Origin: JAJDFU01 sp964641965
Lineage (GTDB): Bacteria; Bacteroidota; Bacteroidia; Chitinophagales; Saprospiraceae
Length of the DNA: 64,000 nt
Direction of reading: 5' to 3'
Assembly: GCA_964641965.1 (NCBI GenBank)
Contig: CAZXLD010000009.1
Coordinates: forward strand, 1-64,000
Part shown: in pieces, positions 36,110-45,225 of the stretch
Layout: every line of letters starts with the position of its first letter
Position numbering within the stretch: position 1 is the first letter of the stretch
Translations under genes and position numbers: made by a program
Notes under the pieces: model-generated
What the model was told of the DNA's origin: nothing
The model's input: the letters and a program-made list of their open reading frames with translations, nothing else
The model's database searches: none

Positions 36110-36132
36110 GTATGTCGTGGGGAAGAAAATGA

Positions 36133-37743
36133 CTAGGCCACCAGTTCTTTTGGACCGGCTTCAACAATTTTACTTCCGGCTTTGTCTGCAAACTTCTCAA
36201 AGTTAGCCCGGAATTCCCCGGCCAAATGGGCTGCAACTTTATCGTATTCTTCCGGGTTTTCCCAGGTGTTTCTTGGGTTCAAGATCTCATTGGGAACATC
36301 CGGGCAGTGTTTTGGCATCCGAAGTCCAAAAATATTATGGGTGGAATAGGCCACGTGGTCCAACTTCCCTTCAAGGGCAGCGCCAATCATAGCACGAGTA
36401 TATTTCAACTTAATCCGAGAACCAACCCCAAAACCACCACCAGACCACCCGGTGTTTACCAACCAAACGTTAGCCTCATACTTTTGCATCTTTTCGCCCA
36501 ACATTTTTGCATAAGACGTTGGGTGAAGTGGCATAAACGGAGCTCCAAAACAAGCCGAGAAAGTAGCTTCCGGGTCTACCACACCGGCTTCTGTACCAGC
36601 CACTTTTGCCGTATATCCAGAAATGAAATAATACATGGCCTGCTCCGGGCTAAGCTTGGAAATGGGAGGCAATACACCAAACGCATCGGCCGTCAGAAAG
36701 AAAATATTCCTGGGGTGGCCACCTACAGAGGGTGTAATTGCGTTGTCAATGTTATAGATAGGATATGAAACCCGGGTATTTTGGGTAATGTGCGAATCGG
36801 AATAATCCGGTACACGCGTATTTTCATGAAACACAATATTCTCCAGGATCGCGTGCCGCTTAATCGCTCGGTAGATCTCCGGCTCTTTTTCTTCACTCAG
36901 ATCAATGGTTTTAGCATAACAACCACCTTCAAAGTTGAAAACCCCTTCATTCGACCAACCGTGCTCGTCATCACCGATCAGACGACGGTGAGGATCTGCA
37001 GAAAGGGTAGTCTTACCCGTACCTGAAAGGCCGAAAAAGATTGCGGTATCCCCTTTCTCACCCATATTGGCAGAACAATGCATCGCCAATACATCGTGTT
37101 TGGTAGGCAATATGAAGTTTAAGGCAGAGAATACGCCTTTTTTGATTTCCCCTGTATAACCCGAACCACCGACGATTGCAATTTGCTTGGTGAAATTCAG
37201 GATGGCAAAATTGTGTTGTCGGGTACCATCTATCTTTGGATCTGCATGGAATCCAGGGGCATTTATAACGACCCAATCCGGCTGAAAGCTCATGAATTCC
37301 TTGACATTAGGTCGGAGAAACATGTTATAGACAAACATATTACTCCACGGGTATTCGGTTACCACACGAACATTGTACCGATAATGAGGATCAGCACAAA
37401 CGTAGGCATCTCGTACAAAAACATCCTTATCTTCAAAATAGCCTGTGATCTTGTGGTACAAATTATCAAACACTTCCGGGCTTACCGGCTTATTAATCGG
37501 TCCCCAATCACATAAATCTTCGGTATGATCATCTTTTACAATGAAGCGGTCTTTGGGACTTCGGCCTGTAAATTCACCTGTCTTGACGGATAGGGCACCA
37601 GAGTTGGCAAGGACACCCTGTCCCCTTTTAATGGTTTCCTCTACGAGTTCTTCCGGGCTTAGGTTCCAAAATACTTGCTTGTAATTGTGGATACCCAGGT
37701 CTTCCAAGTTGGCGCTCGGGTCTTTGATTCCGAATTTTAACAT
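36133..37743 (-). CDS. pckA: Phosphoenolpyruvate carboxykinase (ATP)
   Basis: Converts oxaloacetate and ATP to phosphoenolpyruvate, the first committed step of gluconeogenesis. The ATP-type signature is present: GRSPKDRFIV at the N-terminus, the kinase-1a loop FFGLSGTGKTTLSADPHR, then IGDDEHGWSNEGVFNFEGGCYAK (metal and substrate ligands). The 536-residue length is normal for the ATP form. It is monocistronic, with its own terminator. The 425-bp gap upstream should carry its promoter, but I could not identify a clean box. Confidence 0.97.
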   Translation of the reverse strand: MLKFGIKDPSANLEDLGIHNYKQVFWNLSPEELVEETIKRGQGVLANSGALSVKTGEFTGRSPKDRFIVKDDHTEDLCDWGPINKPVSPEVFDNLYHKITGYFEDKDVFVRDAYVCADPHYRYNVRVVTEYPWSNMFVYNMFLRPNVKEFMSFQPDWVVINAPGFHADPKIDGTRQHNFAILNFTKQIAIVGGSGYTGEIKKGVFSALNFILPTKHDVLAMHCSANMGEKGDTAIFFGLSGTGKTTLSADPHRRLIGDDEHGWSNEGVFNFEGGCYAKTIDLSEEKEPEIYRAIKRHAILENIVFHENTRVPDYSDSHITQNTRVSYPIYNIDNAITPSVGGHPRNIFFLTADAFGVLPPISKLSPEQAMYYFISGYTAKVAGTEAGVVDPEATFSACFGAPFMPLHPTSYAKMLGEKMQKYEANVWLVNTGWSGGGFGVGSRIKLKYTRAMIGAALEGKLDHVAYSTHNIFGLRMPKHCPDVPNEILNPRNTWENPEEYDKVAAHLAGEFRANFEKFADKAGSKIVEAGPKELVA

Positions 37744-38168
37744 TCGTCCTGTTTTTTATTGGGAGAAAGATAAGTTTGTCCGTACAATATTGCGATTACA
37801 AGTGTAAATAGACAATCGACAAGTTAGGATTATTTGGTGGGACTGTCCTACAATTTACTCCGAAGTTCAATGGAATTCAACGATCAGCAGATGATAAAGA
37901 TCATGGTCCACTAGCCAACTTTTTGATTGTTTGATTCAGGCGATTTTTTTAGGAAGACCACATGGTTCCACTTGACTCCACCCTCCAAAATCCTTTCCTC
38001 AAAAAAGGAAAGCTGAAATCAGGTCCTTTAAACGAGGGGCGCTTTGGATCCGACAAATGAACACTTAAATAGCGTGTAGACTTCCATTCCATTCACTTTC
38101 AGCCTCTAAACAGCCCCAACGGGAAATTTTCTTCTAATTTCACGCCTATTAATTCAAACGATTGAGAC
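37744..38168. other. Divergent gap between pckA and the M28 peptidase
   Basis: No gene. A small hairpin (CTTTCCT/AGGAAAG, about 37993-38011) stands alone. Promoters for both flanking genes must lie here but neither matches the consensus well. Confidence 0.4.
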
Positions 38169-39689
38169 ATGAAGCACTTGATAACTGCCTGGGCAAGTAT
38201 GTTACTTTTTTCTACGGGCATTTTAGCGCAGTCTGCACCTGAACTGAGCCTTGGGGTAGAAGATGTAGAATTCCCGCTTCGTTTCCTATCATCGGACGAA
38301 ATGCAGGGAAGGCGGACCGGCTCCCCTGGTAATGAAATGGCTGCTCGTTTTATTGCCAGTTATCTACAAACCTGGGGCTATCAGCCTGCTCCTGGTCAGG
38401 AAGACTATTTTCAACCCGTGCCATTCCAATCCTCTGTCCCGGCATCCGTTGGTACCCTCACTATCGACAACACGACCTACACACTCGGCGACAATCTGAT
38501 ACTTATCAATAGCCCAGGAACAAAAGTGGCTACCAAAGCTGTATTTGCCGGCTTTGGATGGACAGATGAAACGAGTGGACATGATGACTACCAGGACCTG
38601 GACGTAGCAGGAAAGATTGTGGTTACCCTTCCAGGTACTCCTGAAAGCCAATCTCCTCGGGATGTAGTCCGGTCAATGGGTAAGAAAAAAGACCTTGCCA
38701 AAGCGAATGGTGCAGTTGGCTTAATCGAATTATTCCGACTGGAAATTCCATGGCAGCTTTGGAAAAACTACTTCGGCAGGCAGTCCATTGCCTTACGTTC
38801 TGATGCGGGCGAAGCACCTGAAGAAAATGATGATTTCTATTATGGATGGATTAAGGAAGGAGCAATTGGAGAGCTTGAGCATATGGAGAAAGAAGGGAAA
38901 GCAGTAGAAACAGCTTTGGAAGCTAATACCTCGACCCTCACAGCAATTACCTCACCTAACGTTATGGGGGTTCTGGAGGGAAGTGATCCTGACTTGAAAG
39001 ATGAATATGTGTTATTAACTGCCCATTTTGATCATGTAGGAGTTGGCAGGCAGGCCGGTGGTCCTTTTAGTCCAGAGGATAGTATCTTCAATGGAGCGCG
39101 AGATAATGCTTTTGGTACTATAGCTCTGCTGAAAGCAGCCAGTTCGTTCGCTCAGCAAAAACCGGCGCGGTCCGTCATAATTCTTGCAGTTACCGGCGAG
39201 GAATTGGGCTTGCTCGGTAGCCGATACTATGCAGACAACCCGATTATTCCGTTGGAGCAAATCATTTTCAATGTAAATACAGACGGTGCTGGCTACAATA
39301 CTACCGATGCTATAGCCGTTCTTGGGCACGGTAGAACCGGGATAGATGCCGAAATCGAATCCGGTGCGGCATCTGCAGGGCTTGAGGTAATCATTAATCC
39401 TGCTCCGGAGCAAAATCTGTTTGACCGGTCCGACAATGTTTCTTTTGCTGCAAAAGGAGTTCCGGCATTGACCATTAGCCCGGGCTTTAAAGCATTTGAT
39501 GAGGAAATTGGGAAATACTATCACCAAACGGCAGATGAGGCCGATTCCGTAGATATGCCATACTTCCTCAAATATTGCCAGGCCTTTATTCAAATTGCAA
39601 GAAAAGTAGCGGATAAAGAGACCCGTCCTTTTTGGGTTGAAGGCGACAAATACGAAGAGGCAGGGAAAAAGCTTTACAATCGGCCTTAG
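38169..39689 (+). CDS. M28-family zinc peptidase, secreted
   Basis: A 506-residue exported aminopeptidase-like protein of family M28. The signal peptide spans about 1-20 (GILAQ|S). A PA (protease-associated) insert lies around 120-230 (GFGWTDETSGHDDYQDLDVAGKIVVTL). Zinc-site motifs follow in order: LTAHFDHVG (His), NGARDNAFGT (bridging Asp), VTGEELGLLGS (catalytic Glu pair), NVNTDGAGY (Asp), and a late histidine in YYHQTADEAD. The set is complete, so it should be active. The family removes N-terminal residues; substrate is not determined. Confidence 0.92.
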   Translation: MKHLITAWASMLLFSTGILAQSAPELSLGVEDVEFPLRFLSSDEMQGRRTGSPGNEMAARFIASYLQTWGYQPAPGQEDYFQPVPFQSSVPASVGTLTIDNTTYTLGDNLILINSPGTKVATKAVFAGFGWTDETSGHDDYQDLDVAGKIVVTLPGTPESQSPRDVVRSMGKKKDLAKANGAVGLIELFRLEIPWQLWKNYFGRQSIALRSDAGEAPEENDDFYYGWIKEGAIGELEHMEKEGKAVETALEANTSTLTAITSPNVMGVLEGSDPDLKDEYVLLTAHFDHVGVGRQAGGPFSPEDSIFNGARDNAFGTIALLKAASSFAQQKPARSVIILAVTGEELGLLGSRYYADNPIIPLEQIIFNVNTDGAGYNTTDAIAVLGHGRTGIDAEIESGAASAGLEVIINPAPEQNLFDRSDNVSFAAKGVPALTISPGFKAFDEEIGKYYHQTADEADSVDMPYFLKYCQAFIQIARKVADKETRPFWVEGDKYEEAGKKLYNRP

Positions 39690-39715
39690 GTTTCATTGCT
39701 GGGTTTCATGCTAAG

Positions 39716-39743
39716 CGGCAGTTCGAAAGCTTTCGAACTGCCG
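39716..39743. repeat. 28-bp perfect palindrome between convergent genes
   Basis: CGGCAGTTCGAAA at 39716-39728, a central GC, then TTTCGAACTGCCG. It sits between the convergent stops of the M28 gene and the OsmC gene. It may be a bidirectional terminator, but neither side has a T-run. Confidence 0.7.
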
Positions 39744-39751
39744 TTCTGCGT

Positions 39752-40168
39752 TTAGGAAACAATCGTATAATCCCAACTTATCTGAGCCGTTTTCTCTAAA
39801 ATTCGCGCCACGCTACAATATTGATCTACAGAAAGGCGAATGGCACGTTCTACTTTGCCGGAATCTAAAGCACCGGATAAGCGGTAGTGCAGATGGACTT
39901 TGGTAAACAAGGACGGATGTTTTCCTTCTTCTCGCTCACCCTCTACATCAATCTCCAGGCTCTCCAATGGCTGACGCATCTTACGTAAAAACTCAACAAC
40001 GTCGATAGCACTGCAACTACCAAGAGCGCTTAGGAGCATTTCCATAGGCCGCATACCCAACCCTTCCCCTCCAACACTAGGCGCACCATCGGCTTCTACC
40101 ACATTTCCACTCGCATTGCGCGCTTCCACATGCACTTTATCATTAATTCTTCGGATAGAAATCTTCAT
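39752..40168 (-). CDS. OsmC/Ohr-family protein
   Basis: A 138-residue OsmC-fold protein, a family of thiol peroxidases reducing organic hydroperoxides. The two conserved cysteines are present in LLSALGSCSAIDV (near 50) and VDQYCSVARIL (near 118), in the expected contexts. It is closest in style to the YhfA/OsmC group. It is a single gene opposite to the methionine operon. Confidence 0.88.
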   Translation of the reverse strand: MKISIRRINDKVHVEARNASGNVVEADGAPSVGGEGLGMRPMEMLLSALGSCSAIDVVEFLRKMRQPLESLEIDVEGEREEGKHPSLFTKVHLHYRLSGALDSGKVERAIRLSVDQYCSVARILEKTAQISWDYTIVS

Positions 40169-40353
40169 GACCTAAGATTTTAACAAAACTTTTAGAGCTG
40201 AAATTGGTGGTTTGATCTTGAGTACCTCAAAATAAAGCAAACAAAAACGCCTTAACAGCAAAATTTTATATGTAAACTCCATCTAAATCGTCTTTCTCTG
40301 GACTTCTCTAACCTTTTTTAATCCCCTACATCATTTTGGGTAGCCGCTTCCAC
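40169..40353. other. Gap between OsmC gene and the methionine promoter
   Basis: Non-coding, AT-rich; should hold the OsmC-gene promoter. Nothing else recognised. Confidence 0.4.
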
Positions 40354-40384
40354 TTGATATTTGGATCGGGTTCTCCTACATTTG
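40354..40384 (+). promoter_or_regulatory. Promoter of the metY-metX operon
   Basis: TTG at 40354-40356, a 20-nt spacer, and TACATTTG at 40377-40384: a full-consensus Bacteroidota promoter. Transcription would start near 40391, shortly before the riboswitch. Confidence 0.75.
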
Positions 40385-40418
40385 CCCAATCAACTGCGCT
40401 TCTTAATCAATCAGCAGC

Positions 40419-40538
40419 TTGATTTTATACAGAAGGGTCGAGAGAACAGGCTCCTTGACACCCTGGCAACCTGAAATAATTTAAGGTGCCAATTCCTGCC
40501 AGGCATATTTGAAATGTATCCTGGGTATATAAAATCAA
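40419..40538 (+). promoter_or_regulatory. SAM-I (S-box) riboswitch aptamer
   Basis: The P1 helix is perfect: TTGATTTTATA at 40419-40429 pairs with TATAAAATCAA at 40528-40538. Inside are the conserved S-box blocks: AGAAGGGTCGAGAGAACAGG, CACCCTGGCAACCTG, then AAGGTGCCAATTCCTGCC. These are typical of the SAM-I clan; SAM binding would turn off the methionine genes downstream. About 200 nt of leader follow before metY, with a small GATCCC/GGGAT hairpin and a TGGCGT/ACGCCA hairpin, but no classic T-tailed terminator, so control may act on translation or on a weak terminator. Confidence 0.92.
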
Positions 40539-40742
40539 ACCACCACATGGGTTTACATCGCATTTTTCTTCTAACCTACCACCAGCCAGCACTTCCTGAT
40601 CCCTTAGCACGGGATACATGTTGTTGTTGCTGAATACCTAAGCTGGAAACCATCGGTCTTCCACCTTCTGGCGTTTACTACGCCATGACATTCAAATCGT
40701 CTGATTTTTTAATCCTATTCCATACATTAAACTTAATCTAAC

Positions 40743-42062
40743 ATGTCTAACCTACGTTTTGAGACCTTGCAATTACATGCCGGGCAAGAAGAGGTAGAGG
40801 CCACCACCCGATCCAGGGCAGTGCCTATTTACCAGACCACCTCCTACACCTTTCAAGATTCGGACCATGCCGCCAAGCTATTCGCCCTGGAAGAGTTTGG
40901 CAATGTGTATACTCGAATCATGAATCCGACCAATGATGTATTTGAAAGGAGGGTAGCGGCCTTGGAGGGCGGTGTGGCAGCACTTGCAACCAGCTCAGGA
41001 CAAGCAGCACAGTTTTTGGCTTTGAATAATATCCTAAGGACGGGTGACAATTTCATCAGTAGTTCAAATCTTTACGGCGGTACTTACAACCAATTCAAGG
41101 TCGCTTTTGAGCGGATTGGGATTGAGGTACGGTTTACAGACGGAGAGTCTCCTGAGGATTATGAAAAGCTGGTTGATGATAAAACGAAGGCAATCTATGC
41201 TGAAACCATCGGAAACCCTCGTTATTCAGTGCCTGACTTTGAAGGCATCAGTGCCGTTGCAAAACGACATGACCTTCCACTGATCATTGACAATACCTTT
41301 GGCGCCTGTGGCTATCTCTGCCAACCCTTAAAATGGGGCGCCAATGTAGTCGTTCAATCCGCCACCAAGTGGATTGGAGGGCATGGTACTTCCATTGGAG
41401 GGGTCATTGTAGACGGCGGAAATTTCAATTGGGGCAACGGGAAATATCCCCAGTTTACCGAACCCTCCAAAGGCTATCATGGCCTAAAGTTTTGGGATGT
41501 ATTTGGTACCGACGGTCCTTTTGGTAACATTGCATTCGCGATCCGTGCTCGTGTAGAAGGGCTACGGGATTTCGGTCCGGCAATCAGCCCCTTTAACTCC
41601 TTCTTGTTACTACAAGGATTGGAAACGCTTTCGCTGCGTGTCCAACGTACAGCAGATAATGCGCTGGAATTGGCCAAGTGGTTAGAAAGTCATCCCAAGG
41701 TGGTCTCTGTAGAATATCCAGGACTGGAAAGCCATGCAAGTCATCCGCATGCCAAAAAATATCTACAACATGGTTTTGGAGGTGTCTTGTCATTTAAACT
41801 GCACGGTACCAAGGAAAATGCCACTGCCTTCGTAGATAATATGAAGTTGGTTAGCCACCTGGCCAATGTCGGAGATTCAAAGACCTTGATCATTCAGCCT
41901 TCGGCTACCACCCATCAGCAATTGACTGAAGAGGAGCAACGGGCAGCCGGTGTGACCCCTACCGGACTTCGGGTAAGCGTGGGTATAGAACATATTGACG
42001 ACATTAAGGGAGACTTTGAACAAGCATTTTCCGTTATCCCGGAACCGCAACTGGTAGGATAA
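40743..42062 (+). CDS. metY: O-acetylhomoserine sulfhydrylase MetY
   Basis: PLP enzyme of the cystathionine-gamma-synthase family that joins O-acetylhomoserine and sulfide to give homocysteine, the direct sulfhydrylation route. Family marks: THAG-like LQLHAGQEEVEATTRSRAVPIYQTTSY, YTRIMNPTNDVFERRVAALEGG, and the PLP-lysine motif SATKWIGGHGTSIGG. The 439-residue length fits the long OAHS form and not MetB or MetC (about 380-400). It lies behind a SAM riboswitch and ahead of metX, which makes its substrate. Confidence 0.95.
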   Translation: MSNLRFETLQLHAGQEEVEATTRSRAVPIYQTTSYTFQDSDHAAKLFALEEFGNVYTRIMNPTNDVFERRVAALEGGVAALATSSGQAAQFLALNNILRTGDNFISSSNLYGGTYNQFKVAFERIGIEVRFTDGESPEDYEKLVDDKTKAIYAETIGNPRYSVPDFEGISAVAKRHDLPLIIDNTFGACGYLCQPLKWGANVVVQSATKWIGGHGTSIGGVIVDGGNFNWGNGKYPQFTEPSKGYHGLKFWDVFGTDGPFGNIAFAIRARVEGLRDFGPAISPFNSFLLLQGLETLSLRVQRTADNALELAKWLESHPKVVSVEYPGLESHASHPHAKKYLQHGFGGVLSFKLHGTKENATAFVDNMKLVSHLANVGDSKTLIIQPSATTHQQLTEEEQRAAGVTPTGLRVSVGIEHIDDIKGDFEQAFSVIPEPQLVG

Positions 42063-42076
42063 AACCATCCTAAAGT

Positions 42077-42167
42077 GTGTATTAGCCTTTGCTAATACAC
42101 GGATTGACGAAAGAAAATGTATCCGTACACCCTGCAGGGTTTCTAACAGGATCATTTTCTTCGTCAA
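42077..42167 (+). repeat. Folded spacer between metY and metX
   Basis: Two hairpins in tandem. First, GTGTATTAGC (42077-42086), loop CTTT, GCTAATACAC (42091-42100). Second, a long stem: TTGACGAAAGAAAATG at 42104-42119 with CATTTTCTTCGTCAA at 42153-42167 (one bulge), continued by ATCC 42121-42124 with GGAT 42149-42152, capped by a 12-bp palindrome ACCCTGCAGGGT at 42129-42140. Confidence 0.75.
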
Positions 42168-42193
42168 CCCTTTGGACGGTTCAAGCATTATTG

Positions 42194-42225
42194 AGGCATG
42201 GGCTAGCGCCAGAGAAGCCTTTTTT
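42194..42225 (+). terminator. Terminator-like hairpin just before metX
   Basis: AGGC at 42194-42197 pairs with GCCT at 42217-42220, with an inner GGC-TAGC-GCC stem at 42201-42210, then TTTTTTC. It ends about 20 nt before the metX ATG, so it may act as an internal attenuator. Confidence 0.4.
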
Positions 42226-42246
42226 CTACGCGATTAAATACAATTG

Positions 42247-43305
42247 ATGAAGTACGTAACCTTCCCGGGGCCGTTTGAATTGGAATCGGGCGAATCGCTC
42301 CCTGAACTGAAAATTGCGTACCACAGTTGGGGGGAACTACAGTCTAAAAAAGTAGTTTGGGTTTTTCACGCCCTAACTGCCAACTCCGATGTGAGCGAAT
42401 GGTGGCCTGGTTTGTTCGGAGCAGGAAAACTGCTTGATCCGGATAAGTATTTTATTATTTGTGCCAATATGCTGGGGTCGTGCTATGGCAGCAGTTGCCC
42501 AGATGCCCTTCCTACGGGAACTGAATTTCCATTAATTACCATCCGAGATATGGTGAAGGCTCACAAAATGCTGGCAACGCATCTTGGCATTGAACAAATC
42601 CACCTGGGTCTAGGCGGAAGCATGGGTGGTCAGCAGCTACTGGAATGGAGTGTCCAGGAACCCGAAAGGTTTGAATTCATCGTACCCTTAGCAACCAATG
42701 CCAAACATTCGCCCTGGGGGATTGCTTTTAATGAGGCCCAACGCATGGCTATTGAGGCGGGAAGACCGGCGGGAAAAGATGGGGCAAGAATGGGACTTGA
42801 AGCAGCAAGAGCCATGGCACTCTTGTCATATCGACATTATCAAGCTTATGAAAAGACACAATCTGAGGCCGAGGATACTAAGTTGTCGGACTTCAAAGCC
42901 AGCAGCTATCAAAGATACCAGGGCACTAAACTGAGCAGTCGATTTGACGTAGACAGTTATTACACTTTGAGTAAAGCCATGGATAGCCATAATATCGGAA
43001 GAGATCGAAATGGCATTGCCAATGCGTTATCCAGGATTGAGGCCAAGGCCCTGGTCATTGGTATTGATTCCGATATCCTCTTTCCAATGGATGAACAGAT
43101 CGAATTGGCGCTTCACCTAAAAAATGCTCGCCTTTATGTGATCGAGAGCACCTTCGGGCACGATGGATTTCTTGTAGAATTGGATACGATTGGAGAAACA
43201 GTTAAAGCTTTCCTTGAAGGCAGAATGGATCAAACCACCTTCTTTGCTGATCGGATGGGGGAACGTTTAGGTAAACTGGCCCTTCCGGGAAGCGAATCCT
43301 TTTGA
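42247..43305 (+). CDS. metX: Homoserine O-acetyltransferase MetX
   Basis: Acetylates L-homoserine with acetyl-CoA, providing the substrate for MetY. It is an alpha/beta-hydrolase: the nucleophile elbow GGSMGGQQ, the late Asp in IDSDILFPMDEQ and the His in FGHDGFLVE form the catalytic triad. FHALTANSDVSEWWPGLFG is typical of MetX. I start at the ATG at 42247; a TTG codon directly precedes it. The protein has 352 residues, as usual. It is 184 nt downstream of metY, with structured RNA in the gap. A MetX homologue can use succinyl-CoA, which the sequence alone does not settle. Confidence 0.93.
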   Translation: MKYVTFPGPFELESGESLPELKIAYHSWGELQSKKVVWVFHALTANSDVSEWWPGLFGAGKLLDPDKYFIICANMLGSCYGSSCPDALPTGTEFPLITIRDMVKAHKMLATHLGIEQIHLGLGGSMGGQQLLEWSVQEPERFEFIVPLATNAKHSPWGIAFNEAQRMAIEAGRPAGKDGARMGLEAARAMALLSYRHYQAYEKTQSEAEDTKLSDFKASSYQRYQGTKLSSRFDVDSYYTLSKAMDSHNIGRDRNGIANALSRIEAKALVIGIDSDILFPMDEQIELALHLKNARLYVIESTFGHDGFLVELDTIGETVKAFLEGRMDQTTFFADRMGERLGKLALPGSESF

Positions 43306-43389
43306 TTCCCTGCATTTGAAAGTTGCGCTTTTCTTTAATCGGACTTTTGTGTCGTTAACACCATTAAATCATTTTTCAAATTTAAAGCC

Positions 43390-44025
43390 ATGTCACTTCG
43401 ATTAGGAGAAATTGCACCAAATTTTACTGCCAAGACTACTGAAGGTGAAATTGACTTTCACCAATGGTTGGGCGATAGCTGGGGAGTGCTTTACTCCCAC
43501 CCTGCTGATTTCACCCCGGTTTGCACAACTGAGCTTGGTCGAACAGCAGCCTTAAAAGAGGAATTTGCGCGTCGGAACGCCAAGGTTATTGCCCTAAGCG
43601 TAGATCCGTTGGAAGATCACAAAGCATGGGTCAAGGATATTGAGGAGACCCAGCAGGTAAGCATGAATTTCCCGATCATCGCTGATGAAAACAAGCATGT
43701 AGCTCTGTTGTATGATATGATCCACCCGGAAGCTACCGAAAAGTTCACCGTCAGATCTGTATTTGTAATCGATCCCCACAAAAAGATCCGACTTACTCTT
43801 ACTTATCCCCCAAGTACGGGTAGAAACTTCAATGAAATTTTACGAGTCATTGATTCCCTCCAATTGACCGATAATTACAGTGTAGCAACACCTGTAGATT
43901 GGGTAGATGGAGAGGATGTGGTGATCTCTCCTTCCATCTCGGATGAAGAAGCAGACGCAAAGTTTACGAAAGGTTATAACAAGATTAAGCCTTACCTGAG
44001 AATGACACCTCAGCCAAATAAGTAA
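43390..44025 (+). CDS. 1-Cys peroxiredoxin (Prx6 type)
   Basis: Thiol peroxidase that reduces hydrogen peroxide and organic peroxides in the cytoplasm. The peroxidatic cysteine is Cys45 in HPADFTPVCTTELG; it is the only cysteine in the 211 residues, so there is no resolving cysteine and the protein is of the 1-Cys type. The long C-terminal domain (VDWVDGEDVVISPSISDEEADAKF) is specific to the Prx6 group. It is a single gene with its own terminator. Confidence 0.95.
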   Translation: MSLRLGEIAPNFTAKTTEGEIDFHQWLGDSWGVLYSHPADFTPVCTTELGRTAALKEEFARRNAKVIALSVDPLEDHKAWVKDIEETQQVSMNFPIIADENKHVALLYDMIHPEATEKFTVRSVFVIDPHKKIRLTLTYPPSTGRNFNEILRVIDSLQLTDNYSVATPVDWVDGEDVVISPSISDEEADAKFTKGYNKIKPYLRMTPQPNK

Positions 44026-44058
44026 GGATTCCTTCAGTAGGGCTATAGGGAAAGGTTT

Positions 44059-44091
44059 ATGCCGGTTTATAATGGGCCGGCATTTCTTTTT
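44059..44091 (+). terminator. Terminator of the peroxiredoxin gene
   Basis: ATGCCGG at 44059-44065 pairs with CCGGCAT at 44077-44083 and is followed by TTCTTTTTC. Confidence 0.8.
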
Positions 44092-44210
44092 CGGGCCACC
44101 AAATACGGCATTCCTTCAGACATTAATTTTATGTAATCATTTAATTTTTACTGGTTACCTGGAGGCAAGAATGTTACTTTAGTCGTTCGCTAAAATTTTG
44201 ACGAGCGATA

Positions 44211-45203
44211 ATGCGTGCTGAGAAAAAAGGGAGGATTCTTATCCTGGACCAGCCACACGAAATTTTTTTCGAACTCCTGGCAGAGGACTGGAATTTGGAT
44301 TATCAGCCATCGGCTGAGCGGGAAGAATTATTGTCCAGGCTGGACCAATATCAAGGCCTAGTGGTTAGAAGCCGTATACAATTGGATGCCAATTGGTTGT
44401 CGCACGCTACCCAGTTGCAATTTATCGGTAGATTAGGCGTAGGCACTGAACATATTGACCTTGAATATTGCCGCAAAAAAGGGATTGCTGTCCTTACTTC
44501 TCCAGAAGGAAGTCGAGACACTGTTGCGGAGCATACGATGGGGTTAATGCTTGGACTAATGAATCATTTGTCTCGAGCAGACCGTCAAATCAGGGCTGGA
44601 GAATGGCTCCGCAAACCCAATACCGGCACGGAGCTTCTGGGCAAAACAGTTGGAATTTTGGGTTATGGCAATATGGGTCAGGCGGTTGCCCAACGCTTGA
44701 GCGGGTTTGGGCTTACGGTCTTGGCTTACGATAAGTACAAACGGAATTATGGGGATGATTTTGCAAAAGAAGTTTCCCTGGAAGTGTTGCAGGAGAAAAG
44801 TCAAATCCTGACCATCCACATCCCTTATGAACCGGCAAATCACTATTTCGTAAACGGTGCTTTTCTAGATCGATTTGCACATCCGATCTTTTTGATCAAC
44901 ACGGCTCGAGGTACAGTGCTGCACACCCAGGATTTAGTGGATCGGCTTAAGATTGGTAAAGTCTTGGGAGCAGCATTAGATGTCATTGAATATGAGGAAA
45001 TGTCTTTCAACCGATTGGATCTGGATCAAGTTCCAGCCCCATTTCAATACCTGCGCCACTCCGATCGGGTGATTATGAATCCACATATTGCCGGATGGTC
45101 AATTGAATCTGCTAAACGACATGCACAAGTGATTGCCAAAAAAATAAATGCTTTACCATTACCCCAAATAAATACCCTGGCTCCTAACCAAATTAGAGAT
45201 TAA
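44211..45203 (+). CDS. D-2-hydroxyacid dehydrogenase family protein
   Basis: A 330-residue NAD-dependent dehydrogenase of the D-isomer 2-hydroxyacid type, close in pattern to phosphoglycerate dehydrogenase. The NAD loop is GILGYGNMGQAVAQRL with an acidic residue (YDKYKRN) that prefers NAD. Catalytic Arg is in LINTARGTVLH, Glu in the VIEYEEMSF region and His in NPHIAGWS. It lacks the ACT domain of long SerA enzymes. It is 22 nt upstream of the SNF2 helicase gene and may be co-transcribed. Exact substrate is not clear. Confidence 0.85.
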   Translation: MRAEKKGRILILDQPHEIFFELLAEDWNLDYQPSAEREELLSRLDQYQGLVVRSRIQLDANWLSHATQLQFIGRLGVGTEHIDLEYCRKKGIAVLTSPEGSRDTVAEHTMGLMLGLMNHLSRADRQIRAGEWLRKPNTGTELLGKTVGILGYGNMGQAVAQRLSGFGLTVLAYDKYKRNYGDDFAKEVSLEVLQEKSQILTIHIPYEPANHYFVNGAFLDRFAHPIFLINTARGTVLHTQDLVDRLKIGKVLGAALDVIEYEEMSFNRLDLDQVPAPFQYLRHSDRVIMNPHIAGWSIESAKRHAQVIAKKINALPLPQINTLAPNQIRD

Positions 45204-45225
45204 ACACATTCTACGTCCAGGTTTT

